A stretch of 64,000 nucleotides of DNA from Desulfohalobiaceae bacterium S24 (GTDB lineage: Bacteria > Desulfobacterota > Desulfovibrionia > Desulfovibrionales > Desulfothermaceae). Positions 18,571-27,608 of this stretch are shown here, in pieces. A program made the translations under genes and the position numbers. The notes beneath the pieces were generated by a model. That model did no database searches, was not told the origin of the DNA, and saw only the letters and a list, made by a program, of their open reading frames with translations. The stretch spans positions 48,256-112,255 of the forward strand of contig JAABTT010000002.1 in NCBI GenBank assembly GCA_011389765.1, in the 5' to 3' direction. Position 1 is the first letter of the stretch. Every line of letters starts with the position of its first letter.

Positions 18571-19620
18571 TCATTTTTGATCAAACTGACCGTTCCGCAC
18601 GGTCAGCGGTTGGCGCTGAAAGACGATCCCTCCTGCCTTAATCCTGGCGGTCTTGTGTCCCGGAAATTGGAAGGTCTTGCCGGTGGACTGCTGCGTCCAG
18701 GCCCGATCCAGCCCAAACAGGGATGCCGCCCGGATCTGTCCCGGCCCCAGCCGGTTCAGGATATCCCGATACCAGCGCTGCCTGACCGCAGGCTGAAGCC
18801 TCTTGAGTGCGGATGCGGGGACCAGAACCCATCCGCCGGCGTTTTGTTCCAGTCTTTGAAGCCGGGCCAGCTTTTGCCTCCAGTAGTCTGCATCCGATCC
18901 TGCCTGCCGCCACAGCTGGGCTACGCATTCCAGATAGTTTGGATTTTCCTCGAGAAATCGAGGCAGGATGAGCTGTCTGATCCGATTTCGTGTGAAGGAC
19001 AGGTCCTGATTGGAGCGGTCTTCCTGCCAGGTGGTCCCTGAGCTGCGCACAAAACGGATCAGCTTTGCTTTCGGAGTTAAGAGGAAGGGGCGCAGGAGCC
19101 GCTGCTCATGATCCCAGGCCTTCATCCCGGCCAGGGACGGCCAGCCCGTGCCCCGCATCTGGCGCATGAGGGAGTCTTCAGCCAGATCGTTCAAGTGGTG
19201 TCCGGTGAGAATGAGATCGGCGGCGTTTTTTTTTCGAATGCCTTTGAGATATCGATATCTGAGCCGTCTTCCTGCTTCTTCGATGCCAAGGCCGCGAGCC
19301 TCGGCATAGCGTTTCACTCCCGAGGAGCCCAAAAAACAGGGAATTCCGGCCCAATGGCATAAATCGGCTGCAGCCCCGGCTTCCTCAGCTGATTCAGAGC
19401 GCAGTCTGTGGTCGAGGTGCGCGGCGATGGGCTCAATCCGCCACCGGCTCTGCATAACCCTGCAGAAAAGGATCAGCGCGCTTGAATCCACACCGGCGGA
19501 ACAGGCGAGGATCAGTTTCTTGCCATGGAGATTGCACAGCAGTTCATTTTCAAGGAATTTTTCGATCTGCAGACAGAAATGGGCATTTTCAGGCGTTAGG
19601 GCCTGGAGGCTCAAGCTCAT
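18571..19620 (-). CDS. tilS: tRNA(Ile)-lysidine synthetase TilS
   Basis: Attaches lysine to C34 of tRNA-Ile2 (CAU), changing its codon reading from AUG to AUA. The 349 residues begin with the PP-loop ATPase domain: CSAGVDSSAL (a variant of SGGxDS) near residue 40, then HLDHRLR and EEAGRRLRYRYL, followed by the GHHLNDLAED motif. The C-terminal half is the TilS helical substrate domain with DRSNQDLSFTRNRIR. Translation probably couples with hypB, which overlaps it by 4 bases. The unusual Ala-Gly in place of Gly-Gly in the P-loop is noted but tolerated in the family. Confidence 0.92.
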   Translation of the reverse strand: MSLSLQALTPENAHFCLQIEKFLENELLCNLHGKKLILACSAGVDSSALILFCRVMQSRWRIEPIAAHLDHRLRSESAEEAGAAADLCHWAGIPCFLGSSGVKRYAEARGLGIEEAGRRLRYRYLKGIRKKNAADLILTGHHLNDLAEDSLMRQMRGTGWPSLAGMKAWDHEQRLLRPFLLTPKAKLIRFVRSSGTTWQEDRSNQDLSFTRNRIRQLILPRFLEENPNYLECVAQLWRQAGSDADYWRQKLARLQRLEQNAGGWVLVPASALKRLQPAVRQRWYRDILNRLGPGQIRAASLFGLDRAWTQQSTGKTFQFPGHKTARIKAGGIVFQRQPLTVRNGQFDQK

Positions 19621-20294
19621 GGTTCTGCGTTGTTTTTCTGCATTTTTTTGTCGAGGACGGCCTGCTTCAGCCAGGCATACCAGGGTTCCATGCCTTCGCC
19701 GGTGCGGGCGGACACCGTAAAAATCTTGAGGTCCTTATTGACCAGGCGGGCTCCTTTGCGGGCGCGTTCCAGATCAAAATCCAAATGGGGCAGGAGATCA
19801 AGCTTATTGAGAATCATGACCTGCGATTGGGCGAACATCGGGGGATATTTTTCCGGTTTGTCGTCACCTTCGGGAAGACTGAGCATGGTGACCCGTTTGT
19901 CTTCACCCAGCTGAAATTCAGCAGGGCAGACCAGGTTCCCGACATTTTCAATAAATACAATGTCCAGACTGTCCAGGGGGAGCTGTTTGACAGCGGCGCC
20001 CACCATGCCGGCACTCAGATGACAGGCCCCCTGGGTATTTATCTGGACCACCGCCGCGCCGGTATCGGCGATTCGCCCGGCGTCGTTGGAGGTCTGGAGG
20101 TCGCCTTCTACAACCGCCATCCGGAATTCGGCCTGCAGATCCGAGAGGGTGCGCTCCAGAAGGGCGGTTTTTCCGGCCCCTGGTGAACTCATGAGGTTCA
20201 GCGCCAGAAGGCCTTTGTCCCGGAAGAGGGTCTCCAGGTCCTTGGCGCTGCGCTCATTGGACTCCAGAACTTTTCTGATCACTGGGATTTTCAT
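19617..20294 (-). CDS. hypB: Hydrogenase nickel-insertion GTPase HypB
   Basis: GTPase needed for nickel delivery to [NiFe] hydrogenase, acting with HypA. The 225 residues contain the P-loop SSPGAGKTALLERTL near residue 36, EGDLQTSNDAGRI, the metal-site region TQGACHL, VFIENVGNLVCPAEF and the guanine motif NKLDLLP. There is no N-terminal His-rich stretch, so nickel storage is unlikely. It starts 12 bases after hypA and overlaps tilS by four bases (ATGA), an operon arrangement. Confidence 0.96.
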   Translation of the reverse strand: MKIPVIRKVLESNERSAKDLETLFRDKGLLALNLMSSPGAGKTALLERTLSDLQAEFRMAVVEGDLQTSNDAGRIADTGAAVVQINTQGACHLSAGMVGAAVKQLPLDSLDIVFIENVGNLVCPAEFQLGEDKRVTMLSLPEGDDKPEKYPPMFAQSQVMILNKLDLLPHLDFDLERARKGARLVNKDLKIFTVSARTGEGMEPWYAWLKQAVLDKKMQKNNAEP

Positions 20295-20306
20295 GGAAAC
20301 TCACTC

Positions 20307-20666
20307 CTATTCAGCATCAATATATTCAATAGAGAGATCCCGTCCGGCGATGATGCTGTGCCCGGAATCATGACCGCAGGCCGGACAGGGGAACAATGAA
20401 AAAAGGGGAGCCTCCTCTGCAGGAAAAAAATCATGGCCGCACTGGCCGCAGCATACCTCCAGGGGCACGGATTCAATGATGATTTCAGCCTGTGGGTACG
20501 GCGAATCCGCTATGAGGGCTTGAAAAGCGTTTTGCAGGATCTCCGGAACAACTGCGTTGAGCCGGCCGGCTTTGACCTTTACGGCGAGAAGCTGTTGGAC
20601 ATGGTTTTTGCGCATTTCCTGTCGGACAATATCCAAAAGGCCCTGGGCCAGAGACATTTCATGCAT
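20307..20666 (-). CDS. hypA: Hydrogenase/urease nickel chaperone HypA
   Basis: Metallochaperone that binds nickel through its N-terminal MHE motif and zinc through two cysteine pairs. ATG 20666 gives MHEMSLAQGLLDIV, the conserved N-terminus; the frame extends to 20705 but that would bury the nickel-binding Met-His. The zinc site is CGQCG and CPACG around residues 76-98. Length 119 residues is normal. Confidence 0.95.
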   Translation of the reverse strand: MHEMSLAQGLLDIVRQEMRKNHVQQLLAVKVKAGRLNAVVPEILQNAFQALIADSPYPQAEIIIESVPLEVCCGQCGHDFFPAEEAPLFSLFPCPACGHDSGHSIIAGRDLSIEYIDAE

Positions 20667-20760
20667 ATATTGATCCGGATGTCCTTTTTTAAAATGATGT
20701 ATCAATACCTGTCAAATATCGTCCTTGTTGTATTACATGACACCGGATCAGTATGTATAA

Positions 20761-20808
20761 AATTTTTCTGAGAACAGCGAGACAAAGTCCGCTGTTCTCA
20801 GAAAAATT
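20761..20808 (-). terminator. Hairpin terminator at the end of the aminopeptidase gene
   Basis: A perfect 19-bp stem (20761-20779 with 20790-20808) around a 10-nt loop overlaps the last codons of the M29 gene and separates it from hypA. Confidence 0.75.
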
Positions 20809-21994
20809 TTCCGTTTTGGTAGATGACTTCGGTTCCGCCCGATTTGAGGCGGGCGGTCACTTTTTTGGGTTCGGTATTCACCAGGTCCCAGTGCAGGGCT
20901 GAGTCATTGAAGCCGAGTTCCTTTTTGAGATCTGCAGTCAAGTTAGCCGCCCCGGGCTGATAGGTTTCAGCATAGGAGGCACCGAGAGCGATGTGGCAAT
21001 TGCCGTGCTCGCCCCCAAAATTTTCATCAAAAAGGGTGTGGGCCATAAAGCGGTCGATACGGGAAAAACGAATATCGGTCAGGGAGAATTCACCGATTTT
21101 ATTGCTGTTTTGATCCAGTTCGAGCTGTTTTTTGACAAAATCCTCTCCCTGGCCGGCCTTGACCGAGATTACCCGTCCTTTTGCAAATTCCAACTCAAGA
21201 TCTTTCACCAGGTTGCCGCTGCGAAAGGAGGGCTGGTCCATAAAATAGGTCCCTTCAGTTCCCCGCCAATCGGGTGAGGTAAAGATCTCAAAGCTGGGGA
21301 TATTGTGTCCGGAAATTCCCACCCATTTCCTTTGTCTCCCGGGTGTGATTTTCAAATCGCAGTTTTTCGACTCCAGGTGGAGGGATTCAATGGACAGGGA
21401 GTTGAGGTGCTCTTTGATTGAGTCGGCTTTTGCGTAAATTTCCCGCCATTGTGTAATGGGGTCCAGGCAGTCCAGATAGCAGGCCTGAATGATCTGCCGG
21501 GTGTAGGCTTGTTCGGAAATCCCGGCTTGAACAGCCAGTTCAGCAGTGGGCAGCAGACAGAGGGTCCAGCCGAATTCGCCGCTGTTTTCTCTGGAGTCCA
21601 GGATGTCGCGCAGTTTTTTCCGTGCAACAATGGAGGTCCCGATATGTTCCGGATTGACATTCTGAAGATGGGTGAGGGATTCCGGCGCCAGCAGAGAAAT
21701 GGCCCCGTTCAGGTGATGCATGAGATCTTCTTCTCCGGGGGGGACGAAACGCAGCTGACTGGAGTCGGTGAGGGAAAAAAATGCGTGCTCCATGCCCGGC
21801 GAGCCGTTGAGCCGCTGGATGGGATTCAGACCCCGGCGCAGAAGTTGTGCAAAGAGGATTTCACAGAGCGGCCTGGCCGGCAAATCGTAACGGATCAGAA
21901 CGATATCGCCTTTTTGGAACGTGTTTCCGCGAGCGGTCTGCATGCCCCAGATAAGGATATCCGCGTAGCGTTGGAGTTGTTCCTGATTGAGCAT
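20798..21994 (-). CDS. M29-family metal-dependent aminopeptidase
   Basis: Cytoplasmic dimetal aminopeptidase of the thermophilic AmpS/AmpT type. ATG 21994 has GGAAGG upstream and gives 398 residues, the normal size. Recognisable blocks are GTEGTYFMDQPSF near residue 245, SGNLVKDLELEFAKGRV, then SRIDRFMAHTLFDENFGGEHGNCHIALG near 315, where the metal-binding His and Glu lie. HWDLV sits near the C-terminus. It lies 75 bases behind qrcD on the same strand and could be read from the qrc promoter, but no functional link is known. Confidence 0.88.
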   Translation of the reverse strand: MLNQEQLQRYADILIWGMQTARGNTFQKGDIVLIRYDLPARPLCEILFAQLLRRGLNPIQRLNGSPGMEHAFFSLTDSSQLRFVPPGEEDLMHHLNGAISLLAPESLTHLQNVNPEHIGTSIVARKKLRDILDSRENSGEFGWTLCLLPTAELAVQAGISEQAYTRQIIQACYLDCLDPITQWREIYAKADSIKEHLNSLSIESLHLESKNCDLKITPGRQRKWVGISGHNIPSFEIFTSPDWRGTEGTYFMDQPSFRSGNLVKDLELEFAKGRVISVKAGQGEDFVKKQLELDQNSNKIGEFSLTDIRFSRIDRFMAHTLFDENFGGEHGNCHIALGASYAETYQPGAANLTADLKKELGFNDSALHWDLVNTEPKKVTARLKSGGTEVIYQNGKFF

Positions 21995-22068
21995 CCCGTG
22001 TTTTCCTTCCAATTGGATGTGTATATTCCATCTTCCGCAGTCCGCTTTTGAGTTTCCGCGTTCTCCGC

Positions 22069-23301
22069 TCAGGGTTTCTGCAGCGCTTTTTCCTGGGGAA
22101 AGAGCGGCAAATATCTGTAGGCCAGGCTGATCACGAGGGCCGAATAGGCAACCACCATCAGCGATGTGGCCCATTCCGTCCAAGTGGGGATGTACAGGGC
22201 CCATTGATCAAAGGGCATGACAGGAATGGCCAGAGCCTGGACAGTGAAGACAAAGCGGTTGATGATGACGCCGATGCAGGTGAGAATGGCTGCGCTATAC
22301 AGCAGACCAGGGGTGTTGCGAACTTTGGGAATGATCAGCATGAGCGCGGGCAGGAGGCCGCAAAGTCCGAGCTCAGCCCATAACAGTCCCTGGCCGTAAT
22401 GCCGGTTGAACATTTCGTCGAAGCTGAAGCCCATTTTGGGGAGGGTCCCCGTGGCCCAGGCCCAGGTATCCAGGATTTTGAAAAAGAGATAGATACAGAG
22501 CAGGAAGCCGGAGATTTTGCCCATCAAGGCCTTGACCCGGAAGTCAACGAGTTTGCGCCCGGTGATTTTTTCAATGAGGGCGGCAATGAGCATGGTGAAA
22601 ACAGGACCGGAGGCGATGGCGGAGAGGATAAACAGGAAAAAGGTCCAGGGCCAGATGAAAAAACCGTCCCGGAAGACAAAGGGCCGGCCGAAAAGCACCC
22701 CGTACATGCCGCCCAGGGAGCCTTGGTGGAAAAAAGAGAGAAAGGTGCCCACACCGGCGAATAAAGGCATATAGATATGAAAATTATGGGCCAGGTGATC
22801 CAGTAACGATATTTTTTTGAGCTGACGATTCTCCAGAATCAGGGGAACAAATTCAATGCTCAGGATGATGAGGTAGCAGGTAATGCAAAAGATGACTTCA
22901 GTGAGCATGGAATGAACATTGGGATGCCAGTAGCCGAACCAGGCCCGGAGGGGCTGCCCGATATCCAGGGCCAGGATGATCATGGCTCCGGAATAGCAGA
23001 GAAACCCGATGACCACGGCCAGGTTGATGATGTTTTTGAGCTGATCGATTCGAAGGATATAGGTGAGGAATCCGGTGAAGAAAGCACCTGCTCCCAGGGC
23101 GATCACAGCCAGATCAAAGACGATCCAGAGGCCGAACCCGAAATAGTTGTCCAGTCCGGTGACCCAAAGGCCTTTGTACCAAATGAGGGCGGCGGCAATG
23201 AGGCCCCACAGGAGAATAAGGCCCAAGAAGCCAATCCAGATCAAAAATTGACTGAAAGGACAGCGTCGGACTCCTTCCGGTATAAATTGGGTGTCTGGCA
23301 T
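22069..23301 (-). CDS. qrcD: Qrc complex membrane subunit QrcD (NrfD/PsrC-like)
   Basis: Integral membrane subunit of the periplasm-facing menaquinone reductase; it carries the quinone-binding site. The 410 residues form about ten hydrophobic helices, including FLIWIGFLGLILLWGLIAA and the NrfD-type segments with FFHQGSLGGMYG and WPWTFFLFI. ATG 23301 has GAGGA seven bases upstream and gives the N-terminus MPDTQFIPEGVRRC; a further start at 23370 would overlap qrcC by ATGA but adds an atypical extension. Last structural gene of the qrc cluster. Confidence 0.93.
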   Translation of the reverse strand: MPDTQFIPEGVRRCPFSQFLIWIGFLGLILLWGLIAAALIWYKGLWVTGLDNYFGFGLWIVFDLAVIALGAGAFFTGFLTYILRIDQLKNIINLAVVIGFLCYSGAMIILALDIGQPLRAWFGYWHPNVHSMLTEVIFCITCYLIILSIEFVPLILENRQLKKISLLDHLAHNFHIYMPLFAGVGTFLSFFHQGSLGGMYGVLFGRPFVFRDGFFIWPWTFFLFILSAIASGPVFTMLIAALIEKITGRKLVDFRVKALMGKISGFLLCIYLFFKILDTWAWATGTLPKMGFSFDEMFNRHYGQGLLWAELGLCGLLPALMLIIPKVRNTPGLLYSAAILTCIGVIINRFVFTVQALAIPVMPFDQWALYIPTWTEWATSLMVVAYSALVISLAYRYLPLFPQEKALQKP

Positions 23302-23366
23302 GATTGCTGGTCCTCGAGAATTTGAGATTTTATCCAAAAAAGGCCTGGCCAAGAAACATTGCAGGT

Positions 23367-24149
23367 TCATGAGTTCTTCTTCTCTTCCTGGCGGAAATGG
23401 TTGTCCCCTTGCTTTCTGACCCAGTCCCGGCGGCTCAGATAGTAGACCTGGGGCTCAGTGCCCAGGTTTTCCAGGATCCGAAATGCATATGGACTTCGGG
23501 CCAGTTTATGCACTATATGCTCTGGATTGTGCAGATCGCCGAAGTGAATGGCCCCTGTGGGACAGACTTCGGCACAGGCCGGAATGTAGGCCTGTTCATC
23601 CAGGTGCATGGGGTTTTCGCCGCGCTTTCTGGCTTCTTCTTTGGCTATTTGCCAGCGGTGGTGGCAGAAGGTGCATTTTTCAACGACCCCGCGGGGCCGG
23701 GTGGACACAAAGGGGGTCAGGGTCTTGTCCATGCCTTCGGGCCAGACCGGGTCAAACCAGTTGAAGACCCTGGAATGATAGGGACAGGCGGCCATGCAGT
23801 ACCGGCAGCCGATGCAGCGGGGATAGATCTGGCTGACAATGCCTCCTTCTTCGTCCTTGGTGGTGGCGATAACCGGACAGACCGAGGCACAGGAGGGGTT
23901 CCCGCACTGCATGCAGGGGCGCGGCAGGTAGGCCGTATCGTGCTCGGGAAATTTTTTGTGGTTGGAGAGTTTATAGACGATAAGCCAGTGCGGATCACGC
24001 ATACGGTCAAAAGGATCCGGGTTGGGCGGGATGTTGTTTTCGGCCTGGCAGGCAACGACACAGGCGCCGCAGCCCGTGCATTTGTCTATATCGATGACCA
24101 TGCCCCATCTGATTTCAAAATGGTGATGTATGCGCATTGATTCCGACAT
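23367..24149 (-). CDS. qrcC: Qrc complex iron-sulfur subunit QrcC
   Basis: Ferredoxin-like electron transfer subunit, 260 residues, with four Fe-S cluster motifs: CTGCGACVVAC, CMQCGNPSCASVC, CIGCRYCMAAC and the split CTFC with CAEVC plus outlying cysteines. It relays electrons from the haem subunit side towards the membrane subunit. No signal peptide is present, which fits co-export with the Tat-targeted QrcB. The next gene upstream (qrcB) is 129 bases away, a gap that carries short AATAGTG repeats. Confidence 0.95.
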   Translation of the reverse strand: MSESMRIHHHFEIRWGMVIDIDKCTGCGACVVACQAENNIPPNPDPFDRMRDPHWLIVYKLSNHKKFPEHDTAYLPRPCMQCGNPSCASVCPVIATTKDEEGGIVSQIYPRCIGCRYCMAACPYHSRVFNWFDPVWPEGMDKTLTPFVSTRPRGVVEKCTFCHHRWQIAKEEARKRGENPMHLDEQAYIPACAEVCPTGAIHFGDLHNPEHIVHKLARSPYAFRILENLGTEPQVYYLSRRDWVRKQGDNHFRQEEKKNS

Positions 24150-24164
24150 GCTGTCCGCCCTTTA

Positions 24165-24198
24165 GAATTGAATAGTGAATAGTGACGATTGAATAGTG
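24165..24198. repeat. AATAGTG short-period repeat inside the qrc cluster
   Basis: GAATTGAATAGTGAATAGTG and a further TTGAATAGTG occur between qrcB and qrcC. A related string, TTGAAGAGTG...TGAATAGTG, is at 59917-59943. The remainder of the 129-bp gap forms GC-rich small hairpins. Confidence 0.6.
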
Positions 24199-24278
24199 CT
24201 GCACCCGAGTGTGCTGCAGTATCCGGAGCCGGCTGCGGCTCGAGTTTCCACATGAGGCCGACCGAAGATTGACATTAT

Positions 24279-26363
24279 TCAGCTTGCGATGCTCACCTGC
24301 ACCTCAAAGGCTGTCCCGGAGCAGAGCCCGCTTCCGGGCTCGCAACTCAGAGAAAGCAGGCTGTTTGCATTGCCTCCCTTGTTTTGGCTGAACATATCCA
24401 AGGCTGTATGGCCGAACCCGGTGGGAACGGCAACAGTATTGGTGACCACCCCCTCATCCAGCAGGATGCGGGCTTGTATGCTTCCGGCTTGGGTGGTCAG
24501 GGTTACGGCCTGCCCGTTGCGGACATTCATTTGTTCGGCTGTTTGCCGGTTGATCCGGACAGCTGCCAGGGCGCCGGATAATTCTTCTTCCAGATGTGCT
24601 TTCAGGCCGAACGGGGGCAGACCTGTCCGCGAGGAGCCTGTTTTTCTGTTTGCTTCAAGCACCAGACCGGGGGTGGCCTGCGGAGTGCCGGTCATTTGAG
24701 CGCGGCACATGCTTGCAATGGGCTGGTTCCAGAGGGTCAGGCCGGACTGGGACAGCGTTTTTCCGGAAGTCCAGGTTTCACCGCTGGTTAAGCGCCCCCA
24801 GTCGGCACCGAGACGCCTGCATTTTTTCCGGAGCAGCTCTGCGTAGGAGCGGACTCCGAGATCATGATCCAATGTGCTGGCCAGGGCAATGAGCAGATCC
24901 GAAGTCGGTTTTGCGTCAACCCCGGATTGCGTCACAGGCAGGGACAGCGAATAATTGTTCATGGCCGAGCCAAAGGGGGTGAAACTGTCGTCCAGACGTT
25001 CCAGAAAATAGGGATTGGGGAGGAGGAGATCGGATCGGGCCGCTGTTTCGTCCATGAATTGACTGAAGTTGACCGTGAAGGGGACCGTATCGAAAAAATC
25101 AGTGGTTTTCCGGGTATCCGGGAGCGCATACGCGGGATTGGCTTCATGCACGAAAAGAATTTCCGGACTTTTGATCTTGCCTGTTGCGCAGTCCTGGATG
25201 TAGCCGCAAAAATCCTGTGAATTCTCTATTGAAGGCCCTCCGGCCGGATCGAGTACTGTTTCAGGGCCGGGAAGGCAGGTGATGCCGCCCGAGGTGTTAA
25301 TGCGCTTCAAGAGCAGGTTCAGACTCAGACCGGCGAAAAAGGGAAAGCCGGGAGCCCCTTCCCCGGTGGTGGAGCCGCTTATGATCAATGGTCGTGAAGC
25401 TTGCTGCAGCTTTTGGGCCAGGTTTTGAATTGCCTGAGCGGACAGACCGGTTTTTCGGGCGGCCTGGTCCGGAGTGTAATGGGTGCGGACAAACTCGCGA
25501 TACTCCCGGAAGCCTTTGGGAACAGGCCGGGGCTCAAGACCCTGCTTGAAAAGGCAGTAGGCCAGGGCCAGGGCCAGGTGGCCGGAGGATCCGGGATGAA
25601 TCGGCAGCCAGGAACGGGCGACTGCCGCGGTGCTGTTTTGAAGGGCCCCGGCGTAGATGAGCTCTGTTTTTCCTCGGCCGAAGACCTTCTGGTTTTTGAC
25701 CGTGGCTCCCCAGGTATCCAGGAGATCAGGCTCCAGCACCAGGAGCAGGTCGCTGTTTTCCAGGTCAAAGCCGAGCCGCCCCTGACCCTGCATCAGATCA
25801 TTCCAGACTCGATTCTGGGCCAGACCGTCGGCGGGCTGCAGATAAACATGCGGGGAGCCCATTGCCCGAAGAAACTTGGAGAAAACCTCCCGGCTCGACC
25901 CCGTGGAGTCACCGCTCACGCAGGCAAGTGCGTCTGTCTGTCCCTGGAGGGGCTTGAGGAGTCCGGCGAGGAGTTCAAGAGCCTTGGACCAGGCAATGGG
26001 CTTGAATTGTCCTTGATCGTTTTTAATCATAGGTTGTTGGATTCTGGACGGGCTGTACATCAATTGAACGCTGGCCGCGCCCAGGGCGTCGATGCCGCCG
26101 AGGCTCAAAGGGTGATTCGGATTGCCCGAAGCAGTGATCGGCTGCTTGTTCACCCGCTTGATTTTCAGGCCGTATTCCGCCGAGCCTAGTTTGAGTACGG
26201 AAGGCTTCTCATCAAGGGCGCCGGTGGGAATTCTTGGAATCCAAGGCCAGTTCTGGGTCCAAATGGATATATCGTCGGTCAGTTTCCAGGCAGTGGGGGT
26301 CAAGACAGAGCCGGCCGCCCCTCCGGCCAAAAACATGAGAAACCCTCTCCGGTCCAAGGCCAT
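24279..26363 (-). CDS. qrcB: Qrc complex molybdopterin-oxidoreductase-like subunit QrcB
   Basis: Large periplasmic subunit related to the molybdopterin oxidoreductases but, in characterised Qrc, without cofactor. The 694 residues start with a twin-arginine signal (LDRRGFLMFLAGGAAGSVLT), indicating Tat export. The N-terminal region lacks the four-cysteine Fe-S motif of active family members, which fits a structural role. The family fold is visible in ILFVHEANPAYALPDT, AARSDLLLPNPYFLERLDD and the C-terminal LTTQAGSIQARI with GHTALDMFSQNKGGNAN. It lies 16 bases after qrcA. Confidence 0.93.
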   Translation of the reverse strand: MALDRRGFLMFLAGGAAGSVLTPTAWKLTDDISIWTQNWPWIPRIPTGALDEKPSVLKLGSAEYGLKIKRVNKQPITASGNPNHPLSLGGIDALGAASVQLMYSPSRIQQPMIKNDQGQFKPIAWSKALELLAGLLKPLQGQTDALACVSGDSTGSSREVFSKFLRAMGSPHVYLQPADGLAQNRVWNDLMQGQGRLGFDLENSDLLLVLEPDLLDTWGATVKNQKVFGRGKTELIYAGALQNSTAAVARSWLPIHPGSSGHLALALAYCLFKQGLEPRPVPKGFREYREFVRTHYTPDQAARKTGLSAQAIQNLAQKLQQASRPLIISGSTTGEGAPGFPFFAGLSLNLLLKRINTSGGITCLPGPETVLDPAGGPSIENSQDFCGYIQDCATGKIKSPEILFVHEANPAYALPDTRKTTDFFDTVPFTVNFSQFMDETAARSDLLLPNPYFLERLDDSFTPFGSAMNNYSLSLPVTQSGVDAKPTSDLLIALASTLDHDLGVRSYAELLRKKCRRLGADWGRLTSGETWTSGKTLSQSGLTLWNQPIASMCRAQMTGTPQATPGLVLEANRKTGSSRTGLPPFGLKAHLEEELSGALAAVRINRQTAEQMNVRNGQAVTLTTQAGSIQARILLDEGVVTNTVAVPTGFGHTALDMFSQNKGGNANSLLSLSCEPGSGLCSGTAFEVQVSIAS

Positions 26364-26379
26364 AATTTACTCCGTTTTC

Positions 26380-26934
26380 TTATTTGTGACACAGGTAACA
26401 GGCATTGCTCGTGTTTTCCCGGGCATGGCAGCGTTCGCATTCATGCATCTTCATGATATCCCTGCTGTAGCCGGTGAGTTTGTTTTCATAATACGGCGGC
26501 AGGCTGTCGGCGTTTTCCATGTCCTGATGGCACTCTGTGCATTCATACGTGTCGTGGGCGATATGGGAAAAGTAGACATTGTCCGGCTGGCCCTGATAGG
26601 TGTTCCAGGGAACCTGTTTGTCCTTTTTGACATACTCGGAAACGAATGTCTGCTCCGAAGGGACGCCGGTGAGGGGCTCGTTGTGACATTCAGCGCAGGA
26701 TTCAAGACTGGGAGTCCCGGCGAAGGAGCCGTCTGCACGGTAGTAATGACAGTCGACGCAATCTAAGTCCTGCAGGTCTTTCTGGGTGTGATTCAGGTGC
26801 CCGGTATGACTGAAGGTGGTGGGCTGTCCCTTGTTGCTGTATAGGATCTGAGGGAAAATGTTCCAGCCGAAGACCAAAGCAGCGGCAAAACCGGCGGCAA
26901 AGGGAAGCAATCCAATTTTTTTCTTCTTTGACAC
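26380..26934 (-). CDS. qrcA: Qrc complex multihaem cytochrome subunit QrcA
   Basis: Periplasmic cytochrome that accepts electrons from type I cytochrome c3. The 184 residues have an N-terminal membrane anchor (LLPFAAGFAAALVFGW) and five CxxCH sites: CVDCH, CAECH, CTECH, CERCH and CYLCH, the last at the very C-terminus. The published Desulfovibrio QrcA is described as hexahaem; a sixth regular site is not visible here, so one haem may be attached unconventionally or be absent. First gene of the qrc operon. Confidence 0.93.
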   Translation of the reverse strand: MSKKKKIGLLPFAAGFAAALVFGWNIFPQILYSNKGQPTTFSHTGHLNHTQKDLQDLDCVDCHYYRADGSFAGTPSLESCAECHNEPLTGVPSEQTFVSEYVKKDKQVPWNTYQGQPDNVYFSHIAHDTYECTECHQDMENADSLPPYYENKLTGYSRDIMKMHECERCHARENTSNACYLCHK

Positions 26935-27261
26935 GACTCCCTCCGGGTCACAAAACGAGATATTCGAAAAAAGGCAGGCCTGTCAGCTTCAGAGAGCTTA
27001 GGCGTGAAAGCGGCCAGTGAAGCTCTATCCTTCAAGAAAAAGCTATTGGTATTATCTCAGATAACCAGCACGAATTCTTTGTATTAACAAGCGCAAATCC
27101 AAAATCCAAAATTCTATACTCAGGTCCTTCTCAGGACGTAATGCTCTCAAGCAGCCTGGGCAGAACCCAGTAAATGGAGGCAACCACATCCTTTTCTTAA
27201 ACGCTATTAGCCATGAAAGTCAAAGATTGTCAAGGGTTGATGTTCGGCAAATTTGTCGTAC
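26935..27261. other. Intergenic region upstream of qrcA, no gene seen
   Basis: About 330 bases between qrcA and the tRNA-Ser terminator. It must hold the qrc promoter, but no convincing -35/-10 or -24/-12 pair was identified. AATCCAAAATCC-type short repeats occur near 27095. Confidence 0.4.
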
Positions 27262-27291
27262 AAAAAAGGCCATGGGAATTTTCCATGGCCT
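27262..27291 (-). terminator. Terminator of tRNA-Ser
   Basis: AGGCCATGG paired with CCATGGCCT (27267-27275 with 27283-27291) is followed on the minus strand by six T residues. Confidence 0.8.
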
Positions 27292-27304
27292 CTGGAGTGA
27301 TCTC

Positions 27305-27394
27305 TGGCGGAGAGGGAGGGATTCGAACCCCCGGAGGGCGTTAACCCTCAGTAGTTTTCAAGACTACCGCCTTTAGCCACTCGGCCACCTCTCC
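27305..27394 (-). tRNA. tRNA-Ser (UGA anticodon)
   Basis: 90-nt minus-strand cloverleaf with acceptor GGAGAGG/CCTCTCC, discriminator G, encoded CCA, anticodon loop CTTGAAA giving UGA, and the long variable arm expected for serine tRNA. The T arm contains GGTTCGAATCC. Confidence 0.95.
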
Positions 27395-27608
27395 ATGCTG
27401 AATTGAAAAAATTTTGATGCCATTGTCTGTTTGAGATCATTGCTGTGGCAACACACGATCAAAAAAGTTTATCTGCATCAAATTTTTTTTTCAAGGATGA
27501 ATGTTCAGTCCTCCTTGACCGGCCTGACGGATCATGACGTTCAGGATTTGAAGTTCTTGGCCCGGATTTTCTGGATCAATGAACACCTGGTGGAAAGAGC
27601 TCTGGATT

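Noticed and set aside
24279..26363. QrcB as an active molybdopterin oxidoreductase such as formate dehydrogenase
   Set aside because: The N-terminal four-cysteine motif and catalytic Cys/Sec region are absent and the neighbours are qrcA, qrcC and qrcD.
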